Shown here one piece after another: positions 9,425-17,702 of a DNA stretch of 64,000 nt (position 1 is its first letter; each line of letters opens with the position of its first letter). Source of the DNA: Candidatus Zymogenaceae bacterium. Lineage in GTDB: Bacteria; Desulfobacterota; Zymogenia; Zymogenales; Zymogenaceae. The translations under genes and the position numbers were made by a program. The notes under the pieces were generated by a model. That model had not been told where the DNA came from and ran no database searches. It saw only the letters and a program-made list of their open reading frames with translations. The stretch is taken from NCBI GenBank assembly GCA_016931225.1, contig JAFGFE010000027.1:1-64000 (forward strand), in the 5' to 3' direction.

Positions 9425-10003
9425 TCAGAACCGATTCGTGTGCATGACATCCGAAAGCTTCCGCTTGGGGACCATGTGGGTGCCGTCCGGCTCCCGGTAG
9501 TATCGCGTGTCTTCGCCCTCGGTATCAATGGCCACGGCCCGTTCCGCCGGGTGCCCCAGGGCGATGACCGCGTCGACGGCGTACCCCTTTGGGATTGAGA
9601 GAAGCTTCGTCATGCCCTCGCGGTCCACGTTGACCACAAAACAGCTCCCCAGCCCCCGGGCGGTCGCCTCAAGCATGATATTCTCCCCCGCCGCTCCTAC
9701 GTCCCACTGATAACCGCTCTTCATGATGCGTGTGTTCACCAGGATCACGATGTATGCCGACGGACGCTCGTCGAACGTCGGCCTTTCTTCGTCCGAAAGA
9801 AGAGCCGCCAACCGGATGAGGGAAAAACACTCGTCCACCGGTCCGTCTTCATCCACGATGATATATTCGAGGGGCTGGAGGTTCGCCGCCGCCGGCCCCA
9901 ATCTTGCCAGGTCCACGAGAGTGACGAGGAGGCTCTTCTCCACCGGCATTCTCTGAAACCGCCGTATGGTCCTTCTTGTCCGTATTGCATCGGCCACATT
10001 CAT
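9425..10003 (-). CDS. Nitroreductase-family FMN oxidoreductase
   Basis: 192 residues with the nitroreductase fold. The N-terminal TRRTIRRFQRMPVEK gives the Arg residues that contact FMN phosphate, LARLGPAAANLQPLEY is the flavin-binding Asn/Gln region, and DVGAAGENIMLEATARGLGSC is the second conserved helix. The C-terminal GHPAERA element is typical. Members are NAD(P)H-dependent homodimeric reductases of quinones, nitro compounds or enones. It is a single gene divergent from the phage-like block that starts at 10140. Confidence 0.9.
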   Translation of the reverse strand: MNVADAIRTRRTIRRFQRMPVEKSLLVTLVDLARLGPAAANLQPLEYIIVDEDGPVDECFSLIRLAALLSDEERPTFDERPSAYIVILVNTRIMKSGYQWDVGAAGENIMLEATARGLGSCFVVNVDREGMTKLLSIPKGYAVDAVIALGHPAERAVAIDTEGEDTRYYREPDGTHMVPKRKLSDVMHTNRF

Positions 10004-10139
10004 AGACGTCCTCCATGAAACATGTTTCCCATCTTACCGGCGAATCGGGCCGTTGTCCAGCCCCGTTCATAAATTTTATATTTCCATCGGTTGCTTCATA
10101 CAATTGAGCGGTGATTATTCTTACATAAGGAGCGACGAT

Positions 10140-10877
10140 ATGGATGACACATATGTCATGGGCGCTTCCGGATCGATTGCGGGAAACGAGACGATTCCCG
10201 CCTCCCCGGCCGGAGAGACGACCGCACCCGTTCCCGGGGATGACACCGGACAGCGACAATTTTCCGAGGAGTACGTGCGGGAGCTTCGCGAGGAGAACAA
10301 GGCCAGACGCCTGGAAAACCTGAAGCTTAAAGAAGAGATCGACGGCCTGAAGACGAAACTGACCGAGGCCGTGCGGGAGATTTCCGCGGCCCTGGGATTG
10401 GATAACACGCAATCGATGGAGACGGTCATCCGGGCGGCGGTGGAGGGCGTGAACACCGCCCGGGAAGCCCTGATATTCGCCGCGTTTCAGGCGGAGGCCC
10501 AAAACGCCGGCATGGCCGATGATGTGATCGGTGATGCCTTCGCCCTGGCGGACACCGGCGGCATTGCGGTGGATCCGGTCACCCGGGAGGTGACCGGCGC
10601 GGCCCAGGCCGTGTCGGACCTGTTCGACCGAAAGCCCTATCTCTTCGAAAATCCGTATGCAAAAAAGGACGTAGGCGCCGAGACGAACCCAGCGTCGGAT
10701 CGAATGATCCCGTCGGCGGATGTGGAGAGGCTGGCGGCGGAGCTGGGGGTGAGCCCCGAGTTTGCCCGGGAGCTCTCCCGCTCGAGAAGCGATCGCCTGG
10801 GGAAAGGCGTTCCCCTGGCGGACCTGTGGCGGCGTCCCAGGATACGGAAGCTCTCGATTTTTTCACAAGACACATGA
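10140..10877 (+). CDS. Phage scaffolding-like head assembly protein (candidate)
   Basis: 245 residues: an acidic, Ala/Pro/Gly-rich N terminus, a coiled coil (residues about 40-80, RELREENKARRLENLKLKEEI), then a helical C-terminal half. The layout, small size and position directly before decoration and major capsid genes match phage scaffold proteins; sequence identity to a named family is not claimed. The ATG at 10140 has AAGGAG nine bases upstream; the frame's earlier ATG at 9966 overlaps the divergent gene and is rejected. First gene of head block 1. Confidence 0.6.
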   Translation: MDDTYVMGASGSIAGNETIPASPAGETTAPVPGDDTGQRQFSEEYVRELREENKARRLENLKLKEEIDGLKTKLTEAVREISAALGLDNTQSMETVIRAAVEGVNTAREALIFAAFQAEAQNAGMADDVIGDAFALADTGGIAVDPVTREVTGAAQAVSDLFDRKPYLFENPYAKKDVGAETNPASDRMIPSADVERLAAELGVSPEFARELSRSRSDRLGKGVPLADLWRRPRIRKLSIFSQDT

Positions 10878-10900
10878 TTGACTGAAAGAAGGAGATTTAT

Positions 10901-11371
10901 ATGGCACCCTATATGAAATACGGCTATTCATACGGCCCCAGGGTGGTGATTACGGCGAAGGTGGCCGATACTGGCGCCATCGATGACGGAGATATTGTGG
11001 TGCTGGACGCCGTCGGCGGAGCGACCGGCTCCGGATACGTCAAGAAGTGGTCCGCGGCCACGGACGCGGTGGTGGGGGCGGCCCTGGAGAGCGTCGAGAC
11101 CGCACCGGCGGCGGACGGCGGCGATACCGTCCAGGTGGTCCTGGCACTCCCCGGCACGGTCTTCGTGTATCCGGCGTCGGGCGTCACCCAGGCCGCGTGT
11201 TTTCAGTGCTGTGACATCGACGGCGGACAATCCATCGATTTCGACGCGGACACCTATCAGAACGCATGGATCGTTGAGGTGGACGAGGACATGGATTTGG
11301 CGTATGTGATGTTCAAGGGCCCCTTCACCGATGTGGGTGCGGCCGGCACCATCGACTACGGCGTGGCCTAA
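10901..11371 (+). CDS. Phage head decoration-like protein
   Basis: 156 residues, beta-rich and without Lys-rich or membrane segments. The motifs VADTGAIDDGDIVVLDAVGG, VVGAALESVETA and VQVVLALPGTVFVYPASG resemble the capsid decoration fold (gpD or DUF2190-like) that binds capsid three-fold axes. AAGGAG lies before the ATG. It is placed immediately before the major capsid gene, the usual position. Confidence 0.7.
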   Translation: MAPYMKYGYSYGPRVVITAKVADTGAIDDGDIVVLDAVGGATGSGYVKKWSAATDAVVGAALESVETAPAADGGDTVQVVLALPGTVFVYPASGVTQAACFQCCDIDGGQSIDFDADTYQNAWIVEVDEDMDLAYVMFKGPFTDVGAAGTIDYGVA

Positions 11372-11382
11372 GGAGGAACGAC

Positions 11383-12366
11383 ATGGGAATAATGGTAGGC
11401 AGTAACTTTCCCCGGGCTCTGGCCCAGGATCTGTACGAGTGGTACTTCGAGGCGTACGACGCCGAGGAGACCGTGTACGACAAGATCATCGAGGTCATCC
11501 CGATGGATTCCGGCGACGGAATCAAGGGGACGGAGGTCATCGGCGTCTCGAAGCTCAAAGAGGTACCGGACGGCCAGGAAATCCCCCTGACCGAGCCGCT
11601 GGAGGGCTGGACCTGGTACATCAAGTTCAAGACATACAAGGACCAGATCGCCGTCACCGACGATATGCTCTCGGACCTGATGGGCGGGAAGATCAGCGGC
11701 GACCTGATGGAGTTCGCCCGGGGCTGGGGCGAGGGGGTGCGCATCACCGAGGAGGAGGCCGTGGCCCGGCTCTTCAACGCGGGAACCCTCACCGCGGGGG
11801 ATAAACCAGCGTTCGACGGGAGCTTCACCGGCGAGGACGATCCGCATCCCGCCCACATCTACGACGGGAAGCCGTTTTTTGCGCCCTCGGGCTCGGGCCA
11901 CCCCTTCAAGCTCGACGCATCCAGCGTGCTGGGGAATCTCACGGAGTCGCTCAACCTTGATTACTCGAACATCCAGACGGTTTATACGGCCATGAGCGTC
12001 GCCAACGCAAAAAACGAGCGGGGCGACAACATCAGGATCGAGCCGAACGTGATCGTCACCAATCCGAACAATCGCTTCGTGCTGGATCAGATCCTCAAGA
12101 GCGACTACGAGATCGACAACTACGGCAACAAGAACGTCATCGGAAACCTGTTTGTGCCGGTCTACTGGCGGTATCTCGAGGATACCGACGCCTGGTTCAT
12201 GGGCGTGGCCAAGCGCGGCATCCGCTTTTACGACAGGATGCCTCCCAAGATCACCGTCTACCGGGACGAGAAGACCGACACCTGGTTTGCGAAGGTCAAG
12301 CGCCGTTTCGGTGTGGGCGTGGTCCAGTGGCGTTACTGGTACGGCTGCAACCAGGCCGCCAGTTAA
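11383..12366 (+). CDS. Major capsid protein, HK97-fold type
   Basis: 327 residues. The N-terminal helix (FPRALAQDLYEWYFEAYDAEE), the E-loop-like region (YIKFKTYKDQIAVTDDM), the peptide NVIVTNPNNRFVLDQILKS of the A domain and the C-terminal PPKITVYRDEKTDTWFAKVKR fit the HK97-like major head proteins of tailed phages. AGGAGG precedes the ATG, and 11 bases separate it from the decoration gene. No protease gene is visible nearby, and no portal or terminase lies upstream, where a phage would have them; upstream is a bacterial nitroreductase instead. Confidence 0.85.
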   Translation: MGIMVGSNFPRALAQDLYEWYFEAYDAEETVYDKIIEVIPMDSGDGIKGTEVIGVSKLKEVPDGQEIPLTEPLEGWTWYIKFKTYKDQIAVTDDMLSDLMGGKISGDLMEFARGWGEGVRITEEEAVARLFNAGTLTAGDKPAFDGSFTGEDDPHPAHIYDGKPFFAPSGSGHPFKLDASSVLGNLTESLNLDYSNIQTVYTAMSVANAKNERGDNIRIEPNVIVTNPNNRFVLDQILKSDYEIDNYGNKNVIGNLFVPVYWRYLEDTDAWFMGVAKRGIRFYDRMPPKITVYRDEKTDTWFAKVKRRFGVGVVQWRYWYGCNQAAS

Positions 12367-12428
12367 TTTATAATTCGTGTCCCGGGGGAGTGGCTCCCCC
12401 GGGATGCATCGCTTGAAGGAACAGGAGC

Positions 12429-12716
12429 ATGGCGATTATCAGCGATATTCAGCTTTCCACCAATCGGTATTTCGAAGACCAATCCGGTACCGCGCTGACC
12501 GGGTCCTTTACGGCCCAGTCCTTTGGGTTTTCGTCGTTCTCCATACTGATCATCAACGACGACGCCGCGGGGCATATCGAATATTCGTTCGACGGCGAGC
12601 ACGTCCACGGGCGGCTTCTTGCCGGGGAGTCGAGGGTGATGGACTTTCGCCGCCAGCGCCGGATGTGGCTTAGAGGCGAGAGCGGCGGCGAATTGTATCG
12701 GCTGGAGGTGTATTGA
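12429..12716 (+). CDS. Small phage structural protein
   Basis: 95 residues, beta-rich, ending HVHGRLLAGESRVMDFRRQRRMWLRGE. It follows the capsid gene by about 60 bases and its stop overlaps the next start (TGATG). Comparable small beta proteins after the capsid gene in tailed phages serve as head fibres or vertex proteins. No family is recognised. Confidence 0.65.
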   Translation: MAIISDIQLSTNRYFEDQSGTALTGSFTAQSFGFSSFSILIINDDAAGHIEYSFDGEHVHGRLLAGESRVMDFRRQRRMWLRGESGGELYRLEVY

Positions 12717-12982
12717 TGAGCGGATTTTTACGGAGGGCCGATGCGCCCGGCCCGAAGAGGAAGACGGCGAAGAGGCGCGCCGAGAGGCCACAGAAAAAGC
12801 AGGCGATGAACAAGACGGCGAAAAAGGCCGGTGGGGTGACGGCGGAGGAGACGGGAAGGGGAGCGACGGGACAGGCAGTGAGGGAGACGGATCAGGAGAC
12901 GATGAAGGGGACGGAAACGGAGACGGCGGCGAAGGGAACACGACAAGAAGACTTCGATGCACGGGACAGGCGGGGGGGATGA
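12716..12982 (+). CDS. Low-complexity charged protein in phage head block
   Basis: 88 residues beginning at an ATG that overlaps the previous stop. It is dominated by Lys, Arg, Thr, Glu and Gly (for example ETMKGTETETAAKGTRQ), predicted disordered, with no hydrophobic core. Its DNA is repetitive in GACGG and GGAGAC words. Coupling at both ends (the next ATG starts one base after its stop) supports it being translated. It may be a flexible linker or a head-associated basic protein. Confidence 0.5.
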   Translation: MSGFLRRADAPGPKRKTAKRRAERPQKKQAMNKTAKKAGGVTAEETGRGATGQAVRETDQETMKGTETETAAKGTRQEDFDARDRRGG

Positions 12983-12983
12983 C

Positions 12984-13190
12984 ATGGGATTCACGAAAGA
13001 ACAGCTCGACGCCGTTGAGGAACAGATCGCAAGCCTCAAGGCCGAGAGCTTCAGCGTGGGTGAGCTGAGCGTCGATCAGGAGAAGACGCTGGCCGCCCTC
13101 ATCCGCATGCGGGATGTCATCCGGGCGGGACTCAACAGGGGCGGGGGGATTTCTTTCGGAAGGTCCCGGCTCACCGGTGTGGACGAGTGA
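12984..13190 (+). CDS. Small helical phage protein, possible connector
   Basis: 68 residues: FTKEQLDAVEEQIASLKAES, then a short beta element, then TLAALIRMRDVIRAGLNR. The helix-hairpin-helix layout and position at the end of the head block recall small head-tail connectors such as gpW, but sequence similarity is too weak to call. Translationally coupled to the preceding gene. Block 1 of phage genes ends here. Confidence 0.55.
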   Translation: MGFTKEQLDAVEEQIASLKAESFSVGELSVDQEKTLAALIRMRDVIRAGLNRGGGISFGRSRLTGVDE

Positions 13191-13276
13191 GATGTCCCGA
13201 TACAAACATGTTTTTTACACAAAAACCGCCCGCCTCTCGGGGCCGCCGGTCCATACTCCTTTTGGATATGACGGGA

Positions 13277-13771
13277 TCACGGGGAGGCGGGTGATGTATT
13301 GTTGTTTTTTTCATTCCCCTTCCTCATAAACACCAGCGTCAGTGTGTCCGACTCCTTCTTGGTTCGAAAAATCTCATACCCCAGCTTTTTGTAGAGGCCG
13401 ATGCTTTTTTCGCTCTTGTGGCCGGTGAAGAGGTCGAAGGAGCGGGCCTCGGGGAAGCGTGACTCAATTTCCCTCATCAACATCCTCCCGATGCCGCGGT
13501 TCTGGAGCTCAGGCAAAACAGAGAGCCGCCCGATCAGGCATCTTTCCCCTTTCATCCTTCCCCGGACCGCCCCCACGATAACGCCGTTTTTCACCGCCTT
13601 CAGAACTGTGTACGCTTCAAAGCTCTCCCGTATTGTCTCCTCGGTCTCTGTCAGCGGCGGAAGCGCAGGATCGCCGTAGAGCTCCCCCTGGGGAGCGAAG
13701 GCCCGTTTCTGGACCGCCAGGATCTCTTTTGCGTCGTCGGGATGGGCTTCCGTGATGGTGATCGTCTCCAT
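13277..13771 (-). CDS. GNAT-family N-acetyltransferase
   Basis: 164 residues with the GNAT core: LIGRLSVLPELQNRGIGRMLMREIESRF near residues 80-107 contains the acetyl-CoA pyrophosphate loop (Q/RxxGxG/A as QNRGIG), followed by LYKKLGYEIF. It is the second gene of a two-gene minus-strand unit, starting two bases after the stop of the secreted-protein gene. Substrate unknown. Confidence 0.9.
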   Translation of the reverse strand: METITITEAHPDDAKEILAVQKRAFAPQGELYGDPALPPLTETEETIRESFEAYTVLKAVKNGVIVGAVRGRMKGERCLIGRLSVLPELQNRGIGRMLMREIESRFPEARSFDLFTGHKSEKSIGLYKKLGYEIFRTKKESDTLTLVFMRKGNEKNNNTSPASP

Positions 13772-13773
13772 CG

Positions 13774-14298
13774 CTATTCCATTGCGCCCGGAACTCTGAA
13801 CTCCCCGCTGATGTGGGCGGTGATGGGGTTGAAGATATCGGACAGCGTTTCGTCGTAGACGATATAGAAGGTATAGAAGATGTCATCAACCAGATACGTG
13901 CGTATGTAGAATATCCTGCCGTCGATGTATCCGGAAATCACAAACCAGTCGTTTTGTGTCGCCTCATAGGTGACGGTGCGGTCGGGATCACTCTTTTCCG
14001 ACGCCATGCGCCCGGCCAGGGTCTCCTCCATGATGTTGAATGTTCCCCAGGCGCTCATCTGAGACTGCTTGTCGTGGGAGAGGAACTCCCGCCCGTCGTT
14101 GTTGGAGGGGGGCGGCTGGGGAATGAGGAGCTCGGACGGATAGGGAATGGAAAAGCCGTACCGGGTGTTGATATAGCGGCTGTATCTCACACCGTTGTCG
14201 ACATATTCAGTTTCGGCGCCACAGGCGGCGTTCGAGAAAAACAGCAGTGCGGCCGCGGCCAGGGCGACAATAAAGATCGGAGTGGCGATATGTTTCAT
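13774..14298 (-). CDS. Secreted hypothetical protein
   Basis: 174 residues with a classical signal peptide (KHIATPIFIVALAAAALLFF, cleavage predicted after ACGA). The mature part has YINTRYGFSIPYPSEL, a motif seen in PsbP-like/DcrB-like secreted domains, and a beta-rich C-terminal half. Likely periplasmic; not a lipoprotein, as the Cys position lacks a proper lipobox. Co-transcribed with the GNAT gene. Confidence 0.75.
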   Translation of the reverse strand: MKHIATPIFIVALAAAALLFFSNAACGAETEYVDNGVRYSRYINTRYGFSIPYPSELLIPQPPPSNNDGREFLSHDKQSQMSAWGTFNIMEETLAGRMASEKSDPDRTVTYEATQNDWFVISGYIDGRIFYIRTYLVDDIFYTFYIVYDETLSDIFNPITAHISGEFRVPGAME

Positions 14299-14432
14299 CG
14301 ATATTCACCATGATTCTTTTTGAAGGGAGAAAACAACTATACCATATCACGGAGTAGTATTTTTTAGAAAAAACGCTGCTGAAGGCCGCAATGGGATCGG
14401 TTGAAACATACCCGTAAAAAAATCGTCAATTG

Positions 14433-14448
14433 TGTGATGTATGTCACA
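14433..14448. promoter_or_regulatory. CRP/FNR-type palindrome TGTGA-N6-TCACA
   Basis: A perfect inverted repeat of the CRP consensus. It lies between the minus-strand secreted-protein gene (start 14298) and the plus-strand small ORF (14544), so it could act on either. Its centre is about 70 bases upstream of a TATACT element at 14515-14520. Confidence 0.5.
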
Positions 14449-14543
14449 TAAGTATCTGTATTTATTGAGTTTTTGTGATGCGGGTTACAGTGGCCGTCAT
14501 GATATGTGATATCTTATACTCAACATAAGAGAGTATATATCGA

Positions 14544-14705
14544 ATGATTCAGATAACAGGAAAATACGAGTCGCGATCGAAAGGTCCACGGAAACAGCAG
14601 GGGAAGGCACCGGAATCAACCGGGCGCGACGGAAAGCAACAACAGAGGACCGGACGGAAAAAAGTCGTGAACAAAAAAATGCCATTCACTCAGCCCACAT
14701 CATAA
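14544..14705 (+). CDS. Possible small basic protein, 53 aa, or sRNA-spanning frame
   Basis: An ATG at 14544 opens 53 codons (start MIQITGKYES, end FTQPTS), strongly basic and Gln/Gly-rich with no hydrophobic stretch. A weak AGAGAG site lies upstream, a TATACT -10 element at 14515-14520, and a strong terminator ends the unit at 14760. The tight promoter-to-terminator layout (about 235 bases) supports a discrete transcript; it could equally be a non-coding RNA. Confidence 0.35.
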   Translation: MIQITGKYESRSKGPRKQQGKAPESTGRDGKQQQRTGRKKVVNKKMPFTQPTS

Positions 14706-14730
14706 CCCTCCATACTTACCCTTATGGTTT

Positions 14731-14760
14731 TGCCCGGATCCCCATCCGGGCCTTTTTTTT
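14731..14760 (+). terminator. Intrinsic terminator
   Basis: CCCGGAT stem, CCCC loop, ATCCGGG, CC and eight T. It closes the short transcript that would begin near 14527. Confidence 0.88.
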
Positions 14761-14799
14761 GGAAAAAAACGGGGGTGCTCTTGAGATGACGCCCCCGTT
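14761..14799 (-). terminator. Minus-strand hairpin with T tract
   Basis: AACGGGGG and CCCCCGTT arms separated by about 16 bases, with a run of T on the minus strand after the stem. It would stop antisense transcription entering from the right. Confidence 0.5.
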
Positions 14800-14810
14800 C
14801 CAGTGTAACG

Positions 14811-14862
14811 TTTTTCACATTCTGAAAAAGCTTTTGACATCACATGCGCTTCCTTTTATACT
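14811..14862 (+). promoter_or_regulatory. Sigma70-type promoter with adjacent palindrome
   Basis: TTGACA at 14834-14839, 17-base spacer, TATACT at 14857-14862: a near-consensus promoter for the secreted repeat protein starting at 14906. A perfect palindrome TTTTTCA-N5-TGAAAAA lies at 14811-14829, just upstream of the -35 box, where an activator could bind. Confidence 0.7.
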
Positions 14863-14905
14863 TGATGAAGGACAGAGAGAAGAATAATACAGTCGGGAAT
14901 GTAGG

Positions 14906-16354
14906 ATGAAAAATCGGTTCGAAAGGTGTGCGCTGGTGATCGCGGCGACACTTTTTGTTGCGGTATGGGCCGTGTCCTCGCCAGCCTTCGGGGAGCGGAT
15001 TCGCGAGGGAGGATTCCTCGATCAAACCGGCGATGTCGACACCTTCACCGTAGACAATCCCGGAGAAAACCTGCAGCTCACCTTCGAATACCTGGGTCCT
15101 GGTGCCGGGTACGGACTGAGTGTTGTCGACTCGTATGGTCTTGCGACCGAGTATACCCTGAACAGGGGGGATATCATCACGCTGACCGGCCCCGGACGGT
15201 ATACCCTCTCGGTCTTTTCCCGGTCAGGATCGGGCGGTTGGACCCTTTTCTACGACGTCGAGACAACACCCGCCACCGGCTCCGGGGATGAGACCGTTCC
15301 CGGGGGGGATGAAATCACCATCCACGGCACCATCAGCGGTCCCGGGGATGAATATACGTTTCGGATTCCCGCCGTCTCCAACTATGTGGAGGTGGCGTTT
15401 GACTATCCCCGGGGCGGCGCATCGTTCCATGTCAGGGTGGTGGGGAAGGACAAGATCACCATCCTGGGAGACTACGACCTGGAACGGGGGGAACTCATTC
15501 AGCTTTTCGGCGGCGATAATTTTTACGTGACCGTGTACACCACCGAGGGCGGGGGGCGTTTCAGCGCCACTTTCAATCCCCAGGGCGCCCCGGTTCCCGA
15601 AGAGAGCATCCTTGCCCAGGGGATCCTTTCGGGGGTGTGGGACACAAAAGAGGTGATATTTGAGGCCGAGCTCGATAATATGAGCATCCTCTTTGAGACG
15701 CCTGATGTGGGTACGGAGTTTTGGGTAAAAATCGCCGGCGATCACGGTAAGACCCTCTTGGGGGACTTCGATTTATCCGAAAGCAAGATCATCAACCTGG
15801 ATGAAAAGGGCGTATATCTCATTACCATCTATTCCCGGAGCGGATCCGGATCGTATCGGGCGTTCTACTTCGGCGGCGAGGACCTGGATCGAATGGCACG
15901 GATCACGCCGCCTCCGGAGACTCTGCCCACGGAGCCGCGTATCGGTCCCAAGTTCCCTCCGAAGATTCCGGGCAGGATGGAGCACACGGTACCCGAGATC
16001 GCAGGGCTCCCGCCGGGAAGCGTCCACGAGACCGGATTCCTGAATGGGAGCGGCGATTTCAAGACATTCATCATCAACGCCCACATCGATTACGTTGAGG
16101 TCACCTTCACGTATCCCGCGGGCGGGGTTGATTTTTGGGTGACGATCCTGGGCGAGGACGGCAAGTCCGAGCTTGGAGACTTCGATCTGGATAACGGTGA
16201 GATCATCCAGCTTATCGGCGGTGGAGTGTTTTACGTCAAGATATATTCCAAAGAGGGTGCGGGGGAATGGTCAGCCGTGTATAACGAGGGGAGAACCGGG
16301 CCCTACGGTACCGGAGAGGGCATGTCGTCCAGTCCGGGCGGATATATCTATTAG
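14906..16354 (+). CDS. Secreted four-repeat beta protein (PPC-like domains)
   Basis: 482 residues with a signal peptide (ALVIAATLFVAVWAVSSPAFG, cleaved near residue 29). The mature protein has four related units of about 90-100 residues, opening with GFLDQTGDVDTFTV, GTISGPGDEYTFRI, GILSGVWDTKEVIF and GFLNGSGDFKTFII; most then carry an LGDxDLxxxExIxL-type segment and YxVxIYSxxGxGxWxxxY. This is the jelly-roll pattern of bacterial pre-peptidase C-terminal domains. A Pro-rich linker precedes the last repeat. No enzymatic domain is present. It probably sits in the periplasm or outside the cell as a binding or scaffold protein. Confidence 0.75.
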   Translation: MKNRFERCALVIAATLFVAVWAVSSPAFGERIREGGFLDQTGDVDTFTVDNPGENLQLTFEYLGPGAGYGLSVVDSYGLATEYTLNRGDIITLTGPGRYTLSVFSRSGSGGWTLFYDVETTPATGSGDETVPGGDEITIHGTISGPGDEYTFRIPAVSNYVEVAFDYPRGGASFHVRVVGKDKITILGDYDLERGELIQLFGGDNFYVTVYTTEGGGRFSATFNPQGAPVPEESILAQGILSGVWDTKEVIFEAELDNMSILFETPDVGTEFWVKIAGDHGKTLLGDFDLSESKIINLDEKGVYLITIYSRSGSGSYRAFYFGGEDLDRMARITPPPETLPTEPRIGPKFPPKIPGRMEHTVPEIAGLPPGSVHETGFLNGSGDFKTFIINAHIDYVEVTFTYPAGGVDFWVTILGEDGKSELGDFDLDNGEIIQLIGGGVFYVKIYSKEGAGEWSAVYNEGRTGPYGTGEGMSSSPGGYIY

Positions 16355-16457
16355 ATAGCATGTACCTGTCAGACGCGGATCATTCCTCCGCTCACGATAC
16401 CACGACACACGCCGGTTTGCACCGTAGCGGTTATTTTAAGGACGCTCTTTTTTACAT

Positions 16458-17678
16458 GTGAATAGTCAGCAAATGAATCTACCCAACATCGATCGATTTC
16501 AATGTGCGTCCATCCCCGCCGTCTATTTCGGCGCCGGTGTCATCAAAAACATCGGAGCCACCGCATCCCGGTATGGGACATCGGCGCTTCTGGTAACCGG
16601 CGGCAGCTCTCTGGCCCGCACGGGCAACCTTGAGGTCATCGTCTCTCGACTGAAAGATGCGAATATAACCGTATCCCACACGACGGTCACGGGCGAGCCC
16701 TCCCCGGAGGGTGTGGACGAGGTGGTAAGCGAGTACCGTGGGAAAGGGGTGGATCTCGTCATCTCCATAGGCGGCGGCAGCGTCATTGACTTCGGCAAGG
16801 CGGTCAGCGCCATGATGCCGGCCGAGGGTTCCGTCCTCGATTACCTGGAGGGTGTGGGGACGAAATCCCCGGATGGGAAGAAGCTCCCCTTTCTGGCGTG
16901 TCCCACCACCGCCGGGACCGGCAGCGAGGCCACGAAAAACGCGGTTTTAAGCCGGGTGGGGGATGCCGGCTTTAAAAAATCCCTTAGGCATGACAAGTAC
17001 ATCCCCGATGCGGCGATTATCGATCCGGAGCTTGCCGTCGATTGTCCCCACAATATTACCGCCGCCTGCGGTATGGATGCGTTTACCCAGCTTCTTGAGG
17101 CGTACGTGTCCACGAAGGCGAATCCGATGACCGACGCTCTTTCCGAGAACGGGCTTCGGTACATCACGGATGCTCTCGTCTCCTCGGCGACGGAGGGGAA
17201 AGGGAATGTGGCCGTGCGGGGGAGCATGGCGTATGCCGCATTTCTCTCCGGCGTCACCCTGGCGAACGCCGGTTTGGGCGTCGTCCACGGGCTCGCCGCC
17301 CCCGTCGGCGGTCGCTTTCCGATTCCCCACGGCGTGGTGTGCGCAAACCTCATGGGCCCCGCCCTGCGCCTGACCGTGGCGGAACTCATTGAGGCGGGCG
17401 ATGATCCCGAATCGTACACCGTCCTGAATAAAATCGCCCGCATCGGTATGCTCTTTTCGGACGGACGTGACCGCGACGCGCTGGATGTAATCGGCGGCGC
17501 CCGACGGCTGGTCGACGGCGTACATGATATTACGGACAGGCTCGACATCCCCCGGCTGGGGACATACGGCATGACCGAAAAGGATGTGGACGCAATCGTC
17601 AAAAAAGCGGACAACAAGAACAACCCGGCACCGCTCACGGCCGACCAGATGCGCCAGATACTGCTCGAGAGGATATAA
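16458..17678 (+). CDS. Iron-containing (group III) alcohol dehydrogenase
   Basis: 406 residues. NAD-binding motif DLVISIGGGSVIDFGKA near residue 97, conserved CPTTAGTGSEAT, and metal-binding AACGMDAFTQLLEAY plus HGLAAPVGGRFPIPHG, whose Asp and His residues bind Fe2+. The class reduces aldehydes or oxidises alcohols with NAD(P)H. The start is GTG 16458 or ATG 16473; neither has an ideal ribosome site. First gene of an operon with an FGGY kinase and a DERA-type aldolase, suggesting that it handles the aldehyde released by the aldolase. Confidence 0.9.
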   Translation: MNSQQMNLPNIDRFQCASIPAVYFGAGVIKNIGATASRYGTSALLVTGGSSLARTGNLEVIVSRLKDANITVSHTTVTGEPSPEGVDEVVSEYRGKGVDLVISIGGGSVIDFGKAVSAMMPAEGSVLDYLEGVGTKSPDGKKLPFLACPTTAGTGSEATKNAVLSRVGDAGFKKSLRHDKYIPDAAIIDPELAVDCPHNITAACGMDAFTQLLEAYVSTKANPMTDALSENGLRYITDALVSSATEGKGNVAVRGSMAYAAFLSGVTLANAGLGVVHGLAAPVGGRFPIPHGVVCANLMGPALRLTVAELIEAGDDPESYTVLNKIARIGMLFSDGRDRDALDVIGGARRLVDGVHDITDRLDIPRLGTYGMTEKDVDAIVKKADNKNNPAPLTADQMRQILLERI

Positions 17679-17702
17679 AAAAACAAAGGACACGCTCCCG
17701 GC

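Noticed and set aside
10140-13190. A tailocin (headless phage tail particle) explanation
   Set aside because: A major capsid protein and decoration protein are present, which tailocins lack.
13229-13291. Inverted repeat CCCGCCTC and GAGGCGGG between phage block 1 and the GNAT gene
   Set aside because: The arms are 47 bases apart without a T run, so it is a poor terminator candidate.
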